Positions 11,955 to 25,451 of a stretch of 64,000 bases of DNA are shown piece by piece; the stretch's first letter is position 1, and the number at the start of each line of letters is the position of its first letter. The stretch spans positions 120,633,838 through 120,697,837 of the forward strand of contig NC_082687.1 in NCBI RefSeq assembly GCF_949987515.2, written 5' to 3'. Under the pieces are notes generated by a model, which saw only the letters and a program-made list of their open reading frames with translations, made no database searches and was not told where the DNA came from. This DNA comes from Delphinus delphis. Taxonomy: Eukaryota > Chordata > Mammalia > Artiodactyla > Delphinidae. The translations under genes were made by a program, and so were the position numbers.

Positions 11955-12268
11955 TTTTTTTTTTAAAAAATTGAAGTATAGTTGATTTACTATGTTGAGT
12001 TAGTTTCTGGTGTAGAGCAAAGTGATTCAATTTTAAATATATATATATATATATATATATATTTCATATTCTTTTCCATTATAGGTTATACGAGATATTG
12101 AATATAGTTCCTTGTGATATATACACTAGGACTTGTTGTTTATTTTATACATAGTAGTTTGTATCTGCTAATTCCAAACTCCTAATTTATCCCTCCCCGC
12201 TCTTCCCCCTTTGGTAACCATAAGTTTGTTTTCTATGTCTGTAAGTCTGTTTCTGTTTTGTAAATAAA
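11955..12268 (-). mobile_element. L1 3' end fragment with (AT)n
   Basis: Reverse L1 3' UTR: aattgaagtatagttgattt, gagcaaagtgattcaatttt, an internal AT microsatellite (12037-12062), tttatccctccccgctctt, ttctgttttgtaaataaatg. Confidence 0.85.
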
Positions 12269-12269
12269 T

Positions 12270-14640
12270 GTCAATGGACATTTAGGTTGAGAAGTTACTC
12301 TACAGTGAGTCTTTGAAACTACTGGAGTCTGTAAAAGAGGAGACAGTTTAAGACACTAGACCTAAAACCTGAGCTGTCTTCACATTCTTAGAGAATTCTC
12401 TACAAGTCAGAATTCAGAGAATTCTGACCTCTTCTCTTTGCACATAGGCATTAAGCTTCCCAAACTGTTGATTCTGTACCATCAGAAGCATAAAATAAAC
12501 AAATAAAACAATAAAATAAAAGTGTTTTCTAATTTCTTCCTTAGCTAAGCAGGACCTTTCACAAGATTAAGGTCACAGCATTCTGTTTAGTCTTAAATAT
12601 ATTTCTGTCCCCTTGGATGTGTGTTAATTCTTCCAGATACAACAGATTTCCTTCAAGCTGGTACAGTAAGAGTTAATTTAGCAATGCTCAGAAATTTATC
12701 ACAAACTCTGCAGGGACACTGCCACAGCTGTTACACATAAATGGAATATTCAGGATTTATCAGTTTTCTTTGAGGAAAGGCACCAGCCAAGATCCAGTTG
12801 TTCCAGCTCCTGTCACTGGATCTATTCCATGCCAAGGTCATGAGTCAATCTCTAGTCTTACCATTCAATTTGTGTGGCTCGCTGCCTTGCCTCTTCAGCA
12901 GCAATCCTTTTTCAGATTAGTCTGGGTGGGCTGTGTCAATTTTCAGATGAAAAAGTAAGTATCCCTGAAATAAGGGACACTTACCCCCAAACCAAGGAGG
13001 TGGTGTTGATTCAGGAGGTGGCATATTTTCCTCTGAGTCAGATCCATAGGCACTGAGCTGTCAACAATAGCAACTTTCAGGCAAGAAATTAAAAGTCTTG
13101 ACCCTTGGCTATTAATAGCATCTGTTCCACTGTTTAACAGGTTGAGACGAATCACTGATGATGAAAGACACTGTAGCTGGGGATGTCAGCAGGGACCTCA
13201 CTCAGGTGACAATGGGAAGAGACAACTGGCATGTAAAAAAGAAAAACAAAACAACTTTGGGATAAGTCCAGTGTTGTGACCAGTAGCCATCATTTGGGGA
13301 TGCAGATGTTCCTTATTACCTAGAGACACTGGGGTTTATGAACTTGCATTTGCCAAAGGCATAATTCTTCCCACTCTTCTTCTACAGGGCCCCACCCCAT
13401 TTCAGACTGCTATGTTACGGCACATCCCTGGGTTCTTCTGCATCTTATGCTGTGTGCGATTCCTACACTGATTTGTAAAACATTATAGTTTCCCCTCAGA
13501 AAGAAGAGCATGCTGGATAATAACACATTTTGGTTTCTAAGAGTCAGGTTAGGTTGATTACTACCAGTTGAGAGTATTAAAAAAGACTCAGAGTAACTGT
13601 ATTTACCTGCCAAAGCCTAAATTTGGAGGCTGAAGTTGAGTAGTTCTTTAATATACAACAGACTCCGTATTCCATTCCATAGCAAAATAAATTTTGTTGC
13701 TATGAACAACAGAAGCCCAGGACAAATATTAGGATCTATGATTTCTTCTATGTTCAAAAATTGCATATAATGAGGTTAACTGTAGTCTTAAGTTTAAATC
13801 ACCAAACAACCTCAGTGTTAGCACTGGTATGAAAAAATCTGCCTGGTCTTTAGCTGCTAGAAAGTTGCACATTGTTTTCTATATTATGCGACAGATTGTG
13901 ATAACCTAAACAAAATAATTCAGTAAGTATTAGAATGTGTGTGATCTGTGTTGATCCGTAAGAGTCAAATATGCAAAAGTTATGTATCGTATCTGAGAAT
14001 ATATATTTAATTACTGTAAAAGTAAAATTTTTTTTACTTATTGAATAACTTTCTTACTTGAGGGGAAATGAAACTTAAAGAGATTTTTGAGGGTTCACTT
14101 ATACAGAATGGTGATATATACTGATTAAATTTGTCAGAAAATGCAGTAAAGAAGAATATCATTTTTAAGAGATAAAATACTAGATTAAATGCAAAGGTTA
14201 CTGCTTAATAAGAATTATTGCTTCTTTTAGAATCCAATCTTATAAAATTTTACATAAGCTACATATATATTACAATATTAAGATTAAATTTAAACATTTT
14301 ACAATTTGTGTCTTTCTTAGTTTGTTCTGAAATACTCAACACTGATACTTACACATCATGTCTGTTTTTAATTCTCAGAAGCTGTGTAAGCAAAAGCATT
14401 CTTGGACTCATGTTGAGCAAACTCTCTCATAAGCCAAAACTGCAAAATCAAAGTACTGTAAAAGAATAAACAATCCAAAAAACAGAGCATGGGGGAGTGA
14501 GCATAAGGGTCAATCTAACATTTAGCAGTGCATGAGAATTCTGAGGCCAATACATAAGGACAGGGGATGGTGGGGGGCGGCAGGGGGAGGACAATTTACT
14601 CTAGTTCTTTTCTTATAGTATGCCAGGGCTTTAAGATTGT
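12270..14640 (+). other. Central FGF2 intron 2, largely unique
   Basis: About 2.4 kb without confident repeats or exons. Open frames up to 83 codons show no recognisable domain or splice context. Confidence 0.5.
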
Positions 14641-14649
14641 TTTAAAGGC

Positions 14650-14830
14650 TTAAAAATTGTTAAAGATTGGGAGGGATCTTAAAGATCATCTAACCCAGTC
14701 TTTTACAGATGAGAAAAGTAAGGTTCAGAGCAGTTAAGTGGCTCACTCAAAGATACAAGATAGTCAGGGATCAAGGCAAGACTGGAACCCAGGTTTCCTG
14801 GCTCATAAAGATCCTCGCAGATGTTGTTAG
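14650..14830 (-). mobile_element. MIR-like fossil
   Basis: gatcatctaacccagtcttt, ttacagatgagaaaagtaag, cagttaagtggctcactcaa and ctggaacccaggtttcctgg form the order seen in reversed MIR/MIR3-type SINEs. Confidence 0.6.
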
Positions 14831-15011
14831 GATAGTCAATGGGCCAACTGGCTTAGTCTCCTCAGGGACTAAATCAGTCCATAAAATTAGACTATATTCT
14901 GTATTGCAGTACTTAGGCTGGATTTTCCTTGGTCTTAGTTCCTTTGTTCTTATTTAGATTTTGCAGTGCCATTGAATGGTATTTTTATTGTAACCTATAT
15001 AAAGTTTCATT

Positions 15012-15200
15012 TATTCATTAATTTAGTAAATATTTATTGATCACTATGTGCCAGGCACTGATATAGCAATAGAATAGAAGAAAAACAACAGAAGAAAATC
15101 TCCACCCACCTGGCATTTATAGTGTGGTGAAATAAAGTGGATATGTATATATAAATAAATGATCTGTATTTGGATGTTGTAGAGCACAGAAATGAATGAG
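15012..15200 (-). mobile_element. L2 3'-end fossil
   Basis: catttattcattaatttagt then tattgatcactatgtgccag and gcactgatatagcaatag, the reversed L2 3' end, followed by decayed ccacctggcatttatagtgt. Confidence 0.65.
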
Positions 15201-15294
15201 ATGCTTTTTCCCCTCATAGTGTAACTAGAGTTACTAAATTCAGTTACTTGAGATTCTTTTTTTGTGGTCATACTTGTAGCCCTAAGGTCAGGTT

Positions 15295-16660
15295 TTTTTA
15301 AAAATAAATTTTGATTTTAGAATAGTAATAGGTTTACAGAAAAGTTGTGAAGATGCAGTACAGAGAGTTTCTGTATACTCCACACCCAGCTTCTCCATTA
15401 GTATGGTACACCTGTCATGACTAATGAACCAATATTGATACATCATTATTAGCTGAAGTTCATACTTTATTCATATTTCCTTAATTTTTACCTCATGTCC
15501 TTTTTCTGTTCCAGGATACCACATTTAGTCATCATGTTTCTGTAGTCTCCCTTAGATCATGAAATTTCCTTAGACTTGCCTTTTTTTGATTACTTTGACA
15601 GTTTGAGGAGTACTGGTCAAGTATTTGTTAGAAGGTCTTTGAGTTTGCCTGATGTTTTCCTCATGATTAGACATGGGTTATGAGTGTTTGGGAGGTAGAT
15701 CACAGGGGTAAAGTACTATTTTCATTGTATCGTTTCAGGGAACATGCTTATAACTAATAATATTAACCTTGGTCAGCTGGCTGAGGTAGTGTTTGTCTCC
15801 ACTGTAAAGTTACTGCTGTTTTCCCCTTTCCATACTGTATTTGGAAGAAAGTCACTATACACAGTCTACATTTAAGAGATGGGAGTCGGGGCGGGGGAGG
15901 TTTATGCTCCGTCTCCTTGAGGAGGAAGTATCTGCATAAATTATTTGGAATTCTTTTGTATGAGAAACAACTTCTTTTATTTAGTTAATCATGTATATCA
16001 GTATATATGCATGGATATTTATTTTGTACTTTGGGTTATAATCCAAAACTGTATTATTTTGTTGTTCACAGCTGTGTTGTTCACAGCTTTGGCTCTTGGG
16101 AGCTTTTTCATTTGGCTCCTGTATTCTTTGACATACCCCAGTCAATGTGGGGTTTTTTGAGCACTTCCTTATTTCATGTCCTCTAAGAGTGCTCCAGTCT
16201 CATCTTGTATATTCCCTACTCCAGCCCAGAATGAGCCATTTCTCTAAGGAGGCTTGGTTCCTTCTACTAGAAAGTGGCATCAGAAACCAAGATCTGGGCG
16301 TGCTTGTTGCTACCGAGGTGTGTCTGCTTCCAGGCCCTCTTATCTGACCGAGCAAGGAATATAGGCATATACCAACCTGGATATATATATATACATAATT
16401 ATAAATATTTCTACATTTAACCATCTATATTTAACCATAAATATTTCTATATTTAAAAATGAGTACATACTGATGTTATCCAACCCTAATCCAACAGTAT
16501 CACATGAACCATTTTAGCGTTCCCTGCTGGCTTGTCTGTAACTACCCACTCCAATAGTGAGAAACGTGGTTCCTACCATTTCCTAGGGTCAGTTTTTCAT
16601 TATGTATAAATATCTCACATCAGTTTACTTTCTTTTTGAAATTTCAAAGTAAATTAAATA
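15295..16660. mobile_element. Ancient interspersed repeat with L1M-like features
   Basis: Phrases typical of an old, widely dispersed repeat: ggtttacagaaaagttgtga, tcatgtcctttttctgttcc, ggataccacatttagtcatc, agtactggtcaagtatttgt, tcatgattagacatgggtta, ctccactgtaaagttactgc. The later part (from about 16150) is less certain, with a low-complexity TA/TTTA patch near 16380-16460. Confidence 0.45.
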
Positions 16661-17149
16661 TATAGGCAAAATACAAATCAAACTATTTAAAATGTTGATT
16701 ATGCTTTTTCAAACTCTGTTTGATTCTTTCCTATTCAGATGCCCCTACAAGGGGTCAGATTTCCAGCACCATCTTTAAAATCATTAGCATCACTGTTACC
16801 AGTATCAACAAATGGTTATTGTGCCCCTTATATAGGACCATAAGCTAAGCTAGTTCATGTGGATAATGTTCAGGCAAGTCTTGAGGTGTGGCCTACCGCT
16901 GATGCATGACAGATTTATATTACTCTCATACATGTACATCTACATTCATTTTTTAGATTCCATACCTTTTAGAATTGAGAATATGGATTGGAATTATTGT
17001 AACTTAAAACACTTCTCAGCATTCCAAATAAATTAGTACTTTTCAAGTTCCAATTCTGTGGTTATTAGCATTAGTAAGAGGGAAAGAAGGTTAAGTGATT
17101 TGTCTCTTGCAGAGTATGCGCTCAGTAAACACTCTTTATCTCCTTTAGG
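16661..17149 (+). other. FGF2 intron 2 segment, no element recognised
   Basis: AT-rich intronic DNA; nothing supported. Confidence 0.5.
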
Positions 17150-18075
17150 ACATCTAATATTTATCTCAAACTCAACATGTCCAAAACTGAATTCCTAATC
17201 TTTCTCTATAAAACCTGTTCCCCCTCACAGCTTTCCCCATCTCAGCAAGTCCATCATCTAGAACATAAACTTTAGTGCCACCCTTGATTCCTCTATATCT
17301 TACACTGCACATCTGATGTGTCAGGAAACTGTTGACTCTACTTTCAGAATACATCCAGAAGCAGACAGCCTCTTACCATCTCTGCTGCTACCAGCGTGGT
17401 CTGAGTCTCCCTCTCTGTCTAGGTTACTGAGCAAGCCTCTAATGGAATATCTGTATCTGCATCTGCCTTTGGCCCAGAGTAATCTTGACAGCCAGAGTAA
17501 TCCTGGAAAAATGTCAGATCATGCTCAGAAGTCTACAATGGCTTTTCAGTTTCTCAGGATAGAAGCCAAAATACTTACAATAGCCTATAAATCTCCTATC
17601 TCATTACCTCTCTGACTTCATTTCCTTTCCCCTTCAAACCCTCTGCTTCATTTCCACTGGCCTTGCTGCCCTTCACACACTTCAGGCATGATCCTGTTGT
17701 AGGGATTTTACACTGGCTTTTCCCTGTCTGCTTGGGATGCTGTTCTCTGGTATCTGGAGGGTTAACTCCAGCTCCTTCAGGGGTTTTTGCTCAAATATCA
17801 CTTTCTCAGTGGAGCCTACTGTGGCCGTGCTATTTAATACTGCAGCCTAATCTGTACCCACACCATCCCCCATCCCGCTTATCCTCTCAGTTTTACTTTT
17901 TCCCATAGGATTTATCGTATTGTAGCATACAATTTATTCAGTTATGCTTACTGCTTATTTTGTGTCTCCCCCAGTGAGAATCGGACCAGCACAAAGGCAG
18001 GGATCTTTGTTCAGTTTTGTTCACTGATGTATCCCAGCGCCTAGAAGAAAAAAGTTACGTTAAATGAATAAATGC
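17150..18075 (+). mobile_element. L2-clade LINE fossil, 3' part
   Basis: It runs from tgtccaaaactgaattccta through cttttcagtttctcaggata, agccaaaatacttacaatag, ctgtctgcttgggatgctgt, atcactttctcagtggagcc and tcagttttgttcactgatgt to gtatcccagcgcctagaaga and aaatgaataaatgc, the typical L2 3' end. Frames of up to 99 codons here are remnants, not genes. Confidence 0.65.
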
Positions 18076-18234
18076 ATTATTTGAGCTGTGTGCTTTCTGT
18101 ATCCCAAAATTATTCTTAAATTAAAAAAAATAAAGGAAAATAAAGGAAAATGTAATTTGATGAAAAGGTGTCAGATGGATACATGGGCAAAGGGTATCCA
18201 CAATCTGAAATAAGTTACTAAGAGCCTTGAGTTT

Positions 18235-18489
18235 ATTTATTCTCCCGATTTTATTTATCTATTTATTTTTTTGGAGTATAGTTGCTTTACAATGTTGCAT
18301 TAGTTTTTGCTGTGCAGCAAAGTGAATCAGCTATACGTATACATATATCCCCTCTTTTCTGGATTTCCTTCCCATTTAGGTCACCACAGAGCACTGAGTA
18401 GAGCTCCCTGTGCTATACAGTCGGTTCTCATTAGTTATCTGTTTTATACACAGTAGTGTATATATGTCAATCCTAGTCTCCTGATCTAT
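18235..18489 (-). mobile_element. Short L1 3' end insertion with target-site duplication
   Basis: Reverse L1 3' UTR (ttggagtatagttgctttac, tgtgcagcaaagtgaatcag, agctccctgtgctatacagt). Flanked by GAGCCTTGAGTTT at 18222-18234 and 18490-18502, a perfect 13 bp duplication. Confidence 0.9.
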
Positions 18490-18502
18490 GAGCCTTGAGT
18501 TT

Positions 18503-20248
18503 TAGATTCCTCATTTGTTAATGAGTATATGTGATACATTATGTCAGAGGATTGTTGTGGTATTTAAATAAAGTGATATGCACGAGAGCAGTCAATAACC
18601 ATGAATTAAGGGATTTCCCAGCTCCTGGGCCTATATAAAATAAGGCTTGAAGGCAAGGTACAATTTGTTGTAAGCCTTTAGAAGCTACTTACCCACTTCC
18701 TCTGTGATGTCCTCTGAAGATCTCCTTTTCTCTTAAGTTTGAAATGGTGAGCAGTTAAACATTGAGTATAGGAAAAAAGCTCTGTGAATATGTTTATAAA
18801 GGTTAAAAAAATTACACTGCATCAGTTTTTAACAGGATTATTGACATCACAACCAATGAAGATGATTTGTAAACTTAGGATGGAGAGAACTGAAAATTGC
18901 TTAAAATGGGATGTTAGATGCATGCTTTTATTGAGACTGAATTTTGGCTCTACTACCCATTAAAAAAGTGCAGTTTGTTTTCAAGGGCACATTAGCTGTT
19001 TAGTAAACTTACATGTCTGAGTGTTCAGCACAGAGGCACAATTTCCTTCTCTCCCCTCTGTGTAAAAAGGTACAAGTAACCTCTGTTTTTTTTAAAAAAA
19101 AAACAAACTGTGGTTTCCATAATGTATCAATATTATCCACTTAATCCCTGGTACTATTTCTTTTCTCTAAAATACTAGCAACTGGCTGAGAAGGCAAATA
19201 TTACTGGCATGGTATGTATCCCAGTTGGCCAAGCATTATAGGGAGTGCTAACTAGCAAGGTGGGGCACCCTGTAGGCTGACTGAACACCAAAAAATGAGC
19301 ATATCAACGTCCTGAGGATAACTGACTGATGTGGTTTAGGTCTATTTCTGGGAAATTAGCCCATGAAGCTCAGTGCTGACCTTTCATGTTATCTTTATGA
19401 TTACATGCCTTTTCCTTTCACTCTTTACTTTTCGACTCCTGACCTTAAACCTGGAATAGAGAAAGAGGAAGATTTTTATTGGTGGCACTAAAAAGTGACA
19501 AGATAAAGTAAAACAGGTTAACTTCAGTTAACAAAGGAAGCACAATAATTTCACCAAAGGTAGCAAGTATTGGCTACAGAGTATCCGTGCCACTGTTATT
19601 ACATTTGAATCTCTTTGAAACTCATGAGACAGTCCTGGGTATCGTATAGCTGGGTCCTCGTGCAATATATGCTTCTTTGTAAGGCTACCTGTGATTTATT
19701 TGCACTTAAGTTACTTTCTTAGTAAGTTACAAAAAAAAAAAAGAGCAAACTAGATAAGTTTGCATTTCAGTTTTTAAAAGTTCAGTTAACAGTAGTCAAA
19801 ACATTAAAGCCAAGTAAATATCCAGTAAAATTCTTATCTCTAGAAGCCGACTACAGGAGCTATTAATCACTTTTAGGTCTTTCTTGTTACTGGATGTATG
19901 TCCCTTTTGGAGACCACTGAAATCTATGTTCATGGGATGTTTCAAGTCTGAGCCAGTGTGGTTCCTACACCACCTGTGTGCTCCTGCTGCCTAGCACCTG
20001 ACCTGTCCATCGTGGGGCTGGAGAATGGTCCTTGGACTGCTCCTCCGAAGAAATGTGCTTGAAACTGTCCTGCTGATACGCTGTGTTCCTGTCCTGTGTC
20101 TTTCTGCAGACTCAGATTGTGTCAGATTTTGGCCTGTTGAGTCTCACTAGTTTGATCGTCCTGTTGAACCCAAAGCACTGTGTACTGTCATTAAATATTT
20201 AACCTGAAAAGTATGACAACAACTACTAATTTTTCCTTTGTTTTTCAG
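18503..20248 (+). other. FGF2: Last part of FGF2 intron 2
   Basis: Mostly unique AT-rich sequence with A-runs near 19090 and 19730. It ends in the T-rich tract and acceptor AG at 20247-20248. Confidence 0.6.
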
Positions 20249-20434
20249 AAATGTGTTACAGACGAGTGTTTCTTTTTTGAACGATTGGAATCTAATAACT
20301 ACAATACTTACCGGTCAAGGAAATACTCCAGTTGGTATGTGGCACTGAAGCGAACTGGGCAGTATAAACTTGGACCCAAAACAGGACCTGGGCAGAAAGC
20401 TATACTTTTTCTTCCAATGTCTGCTAAGAGCTGA
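20249..20434 (+). CDS. FGF2: FGF2 exon 3 coding part (C terminus)
   Basis: This is the terminal coding exon: 61 codons plus TGA. The acceptor is a T-rich tract ending tttttcag at 20248, and the exon opens with AAA (Lys) in frame with exon 2. It reads KCVTDECFFFERLESNNYNT and onward, and ends in FLPMSAKS, the standard FGF2 C terminus. It contains the basic loop (KRTGQYKLGPKTGPGQKA) that forms the heparan-sulfate binding site and contributes to nuclear targeting. Ser in KYSSW and Pro in KLGPK, where human has Thr and Ser, match the artiodactyl form. With exon 2 it accounts for about 95 C-terminal residues of the 155-residue core protein. It appears intact. Confidence 0.98.
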   Translation, partial: KCVTDECFFFERLESNNYNTYRSRKYSSWYVALKRTGQYKLGPKTGPGQKAILFLPMSAKS

Positions 20435-20905
20435 TCTTAATGGCAGCATCTGATCTCATTTCATATACCTCATGAAAGAAGAGGTATATTTTAGAAATTT
20501 GTTGATGAAAGGAAAAGAAAAATGTATACAGCTATCTGCTCAGTTTACGTAACTGGTCAGATAACCTTTTATCTAACAGTAAAATATTTAACCATTGCCT
20601 TAGTAAAACAACAACAACAAAAATTCCTGGAAAATGCATAGACTTCCACTTTTTATATAGAATTTGCCTTTATCCAGTGAAGCTTACTTACAGCTACAAT
20701 CTTTTTCATACATTTGCTTCATTTGAAAAGAGGCTTTTAAAATGTGCATACGTACAAACAAGTTTTCTTCATGGAAGTCACAGACATTAGAAAATTTAAG
20801 TCAGATATTTAGTTAACCCAAATGTCCACTACTTCTTATAATACGGCACACATTAATCTACAGGTACAATTTACTTAAAACATTTTAAAATCATGTAAAT
20901 ATAAA

Positions 20906-20911
20906 TTTAAT
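20906..20911 (-). terminator. NUDT6: Possible NUDT6 poly(A) signal ATTAAA overlapping the stop
   Basis: No AATAAA exists on the - strand between the NUDT6 stop (20907) and the FGF2 stop (20434). The nearest usable hexamer is ATTAAA, formed by the last codon and stop (GAT TAA A). Weaker variants are TATAAA at 20657-20652 and AGTAAA near 20874. Weak inference. Confidence 0.3.
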
Positions 20912-21304
20912 CCATGCCTGTCATAGTTTTATAACTGTCTGGCAGTTCCTTGTGATAGATTTTATAGAACAAGCCTGTGTAAACTGCTGGAAGTTCTTCC
21001 ATGGTCAGATCAATCTTGTCAAACCCTTCTCTGTATCCATACAGCAGCAGCCTAGCAACTCTGCTGGTGATCGGAGTTGTATTTTCAGTCTTGACTAGGT
21101 CACTGAGATCCATCCACTCACACCTTAAGCATTCATGCTGGCAAAAATTTATGGTGAATGAATATGGCTTTAGGCGGCAGATAATATACATATCTGACTT
21201 TCCAAAAGCTCCAGGATGGGTGTGCTGTTGCCGAATACTCAGGAGGGACCTGAATTCTGACTTTATACCGGTCTCTTCAAAAACTTCTCGAACTGCTGTA
21301 TCTC
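20907..21304 (-). CDS. NUDT6: NUDT6 exon 5 coding part (rest of Nudix domain)
   Basis: The terminal exon: two bases, 131 codons and TAA. It begins [18 protein letters not shown], which completes the Nudix box; joined to exon 4 the pattern G-x5-E-x7-R-E-x-x-E-E-x-G is intact, so the metal-binding glutamates (EVFEE) are present. It then reads [20 protein letters not shown] and ends KTMTGMD, as in NUDT6 orthologues. The acceptor is cttctatatag. The family hydrolyses nucleoside diphosphates linked to another moiety; NUDT6 itself has only limited characterised activity. The stop lies 472 bp beyond the FGF2 stop, so this exon is wholly antisense to the proximal FGF2 3' UTR. Confidence 0.97.
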
Positions 21305-24300
21305 CTATATAGAAGAAAATGTACAAATCAGTAAGGATCACATTTTTAGGAATTTAATCATCAAAGATTTTCAAGAAGCATTTTCTAAATGCTCAAAAAG
21401 CACAACTTTACCCTAAGAAAATAAAGTTTTCAATGTAAACTCTTTGCCTTACTGGACATCCTGAAGTACCGAAGTATTTTCTTACCAATGTATATCTAAG
21501 AAGCTTTTGAAATACTGACTATTTCTTTGGCTGCTACTTGCAGGCTTACCCACTTATATATATATTTTGAAAGTCACATTTTAAAAAATTCTTCCTGCTT
21601 TATTTCCCCAGAGGTGAAAGCATAGGTTGCAAAGCTGCAGTTAATATTCCTACGTATTTCTTCATTATTATCCTGTTCCTGATTACCCATCAAAACTGCC
21701 TAAATTTATAAACATCAGAATTGAGAAAAAGTGATCCACTCTTCTTTATAAAAGTCTGGACAGCTACAGAACGTACTGAACTATGAAATGATTCAACTCT
21801 CCCCTGGTCTCTCCTAGGACTGTCAAGCCTCTGAAATCATAGAGCAGACTCCTTTATAACCATTTTGTTATGCTCTTGTAGTTATCCTGTGAGTGGAATC
21901 CCACCATGGTTAATTTTTTGGCATTTTCTTTGTTCCCTGCATTTCAAAGAACTTGGATTCATTCTTCCAACAGCAAAATGCTGCAGTCATTTCATCAGAA
22001 GTTTTCAAAAAACTTGCAATTTACAGAATTTTATAATACAGCTAGGGTTTTCACATTTTATAAGGTTGATTTTTCAATAATATGCAAATTTCTGGGACAG
22101 GATTTTTATTGCCAATAACTTATTTTTGGCTGCTTTTTCTAAATATCCAGATGAACCTCCTACATGGGATTTCTCTAATTTTATGATGCTCTGTCATTGT
22201 CTCCCAAAGTGTTTTATGAGAAGCCCCTAAAAAAGCTGCCTTCCTTGCCTATTTGCTGGGAAGCTTCACAATTGCCACAGGTACAAATTTTTGTTCAACT
22301 ACCCTTTAATGCCTCCATTTTCTTGTTTGCCAAATTGTCAGTTATATTTGTCTTCTTAGTAGTCCTACTAGTGAGGAATAGGCAAGGAAGAGCAAGTCGT
22401 TGAAAGAAAAAAAAATGTCTCGTTGTTTTTTCTGATAAACAGCTCTGGAAATATGCACAGGAAAAGTGTTTAATATATAAGATGTTTGTCTGCCATACTT
22501 GAATATATGTGGACTTTCCTTATAATTGAGATTTGCCTTAGGTCAAACATGGTTAGAAATTATATTTTTAAACTGAAAACATAAAAGAAGAATTTATATG
22601 TTAAGAAAAGGAAAACTTGCCTTAATAAGAAAGATAATTTTTAGTAGTATACATGTTTGTTACTAAATTTGTTAAAGATTGTGGCAGTAGTCTTAAATTT
22701 TACATGTCATTTGCTGATCTGAGTTAAAAATTGTTTAAATGTTTATTTTTTTTCTTTAAACACTTTGAAAGATGACCATGGGGGTCTTGTTTAGCTTTCA
22801 GCAACACTAATCAAGAGTTTGGCATTTAGTTCCTGAGTCTGGCCTGTTGGTGTGTTATGGAAGCACAGGACGGGGCTGGTGAGCGAAATCTGCCCTGCTC
22901 AGCAGTGACCACAGCAGTTGATTCAAAATTGGCGCTGTCTGGGTAGTGTGATCCGTTTAATTTGAATCCATGATATTGACTAGACTAAAAACTGAATGGG
23001 CAAATAAGCGCTTTTGTATCTAGAAGAACCCGTTCCATCTTAAGATTGAAATCTCTTCTCCAAAGATTTTACCATGAAATTAAAGATTTTTCTATCTAGA
23101 TAAAGTGCTTTATTCTCGTGTACCTTTATTATTTTAATGTACTGTAAGCTAAACTGAAATAACTGTTTTATAGGTTTGAAGAACATAGGAAAAACCAAGA
23201 GGGTTTTGTTTTTATTTTTGCTGGTTGAAAGATATGTTTAAAAACGTCATAGTGTTTTGTTTAGTTAAAGGACAATAATGAAATGGAATTTATATTTGTT
23301 ATTTCTATTTTCTAATATTTAATAGGATTAGATTGAAATAAAAGGAAAAACTGTGCAGAATATGGGTTTTTCTGGTGTTTCCCTCTGACTCTGGTACACT
23401 GATGAACTCTGATCAGACCCCCCTGCTTTAAAGACCTTTGGCTATGCAGGGATGCTCTTCCTGTCAGTGGTAATGAGATTTTTTTTCAGGAAGGCAGCTT
23501 CTCCATTTTTAACCTTGTACATGTATTGTACTCTTAGGGTATTATATTATATGAAAACCTAAGGATTGCATTCTATTTTGTATACGCCCCCTTAATGTTT
23601 TGCTTTTTTTTTTTTAAAGCACTACGGACAATAGTGCTTCATTTACCTAGTAGTATCAAAGAATGAATGATTCCAAACAAATGTGCTTCTCAGTTAACTA
23701 CTGTTTACTGCTTAAGAGCCAATATGAATGTTTGCACATTTGTGATGGCAGTATACCTAAAGTATATTACATACTTTCCTAAAAACAGAGCTTAAAGAAA
23801 ATAATTTAAATAATTCCTGGATGATCTGGCTTCATCATTAAGAATAATCTATTATTTTACTGTTACAAAATAGAAATGCTCTCTATACATAGTCTTCCAG
23901 ATCTCTACTGTCAGTTATCATTTCTAGCTGCTTTCACGGTTTTATCAGTTCTGAGGCAAAGCTTCAATTTATACTACTCCTAGGTAGTGTGGTGAATGCC
24001 AATTGCTGCTTTTTTCTTACTTCCACATAGTGAGGTGTATATACGATCTCTGAATAGGTGGGTTGTTGTGACAACCACAAACACACAAAGAAAAGTAGTG
24101 AATTCCTAATAATATGGACTTGAAGTGTTCTGGAGTACACTCAAACCTACAATTATACACATTTGGCTTGGAAATGTGTTTCTCCATTTAAATATATCTG
24201 AAACTCAGACTATCCATAAAAACTCAAATGAGAAAAGTCAATTCATTTGAGAAGGCAAGACTCAGAAGAGGAAGCTACACAGACCTTCTCCTGTAGACTG

Positions 24301-25451
24301 CTGTTTGCCCGGTATCAACTGGATAAGGATGTAAAACATAAACTTAACTAGTTCACATGATGTCATATCACATAAGGATAGTGTGAGATAATCAGGAGCT
24401 CTAGAATAAATGCCCTTCTCTTTCAACACTTGCACCACTACAAAATCCTTTTTATTTCAACAGAAGGCCTAGCAAACTCTAAGCAAAAGGTCAGTAAGTT
24501 CCTAAAAAAACAAAATTTGCTATGGATATATCTGAATGTAGTGAATTTACTTATAGGATATTAGGAGTTGATTCTATACTATGTATAGGGCATTTTTAAT
24601 TTGTGGAACATTAAAAAAATCTTTTCAAGTATATATATATATATATTTAAAATACTTAAAAATAATTTAGGACATTGCCTTCATATAAATGATGGCTAAA
24701 GAGACTAGGGGACATACATATTGAGGAAAAAGTCATAGACCAATAATACTGATATGAAATGAGTTCATTTATTATGATAGGGACTGCACTTGACCCAATG
24801 GTTTAAGGAATAGGTAGGAAAACTCAGTTTCTATTCTTTCCTTCCTGTAAAATCCTGACATAATGAGCTCAGTAAATTGTTTTAGGAAGTTATCTCTCAT
24901 TTCAGACTTTCTCAAATGAGACATTTTACTATGTTTTGGCTTTCTATCCAAAATAAACAGTAGATAAAATTTTCATAAACAGAAGAATTATGTCATCACT
25001 GTTCTATAATTGACTTTATAAATAATTCTTATTTCACAATTCATTTAAAAGTTACTCTTCATCTTTGTGTGATAGAATGCTCAAGAATTTGTTTTATCAT
25101 AGTTTAATTCCAACAATTTTAGTTATATTCAAAATAACCCTTAATGCTAAACTTGACTGATGTACATCCAAAGCTTCTCATTTTCAAGCAAATTAATCTA
25201 GAAGCAGTCCTAAGCAGAAAAACAGGTGTTATGCTCCTAATGGTATTATTTATAACAATGAAATAAGTTGTAATATTAGAAGTTTTGCTGCTAATTTTAT
25301 ATCATCCCTGAAGTAACTTCACTGAAATTTTCTGACTTAGCCTAAACCAATTAGAAAAGTTAAAATCTTATTCTCAGCTCTACAGCAAGAAAGTAAACAT
25401 ATGAATTTCCTCAACATTTTCAAGTCAATTAAAGATATGTAATATACACAC

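Noticed and set aside
14560..14592. G-rich patch as a quadruplex
   Set aside because: Only three runs of three or more G are clear with short loops; pattern incomplete.
17316..17908. Frames of 81-99 codons as possible exons in FGF2 intron 2
   Set aside because: The DNA matches an L2-clade fossil and lacks splice context.
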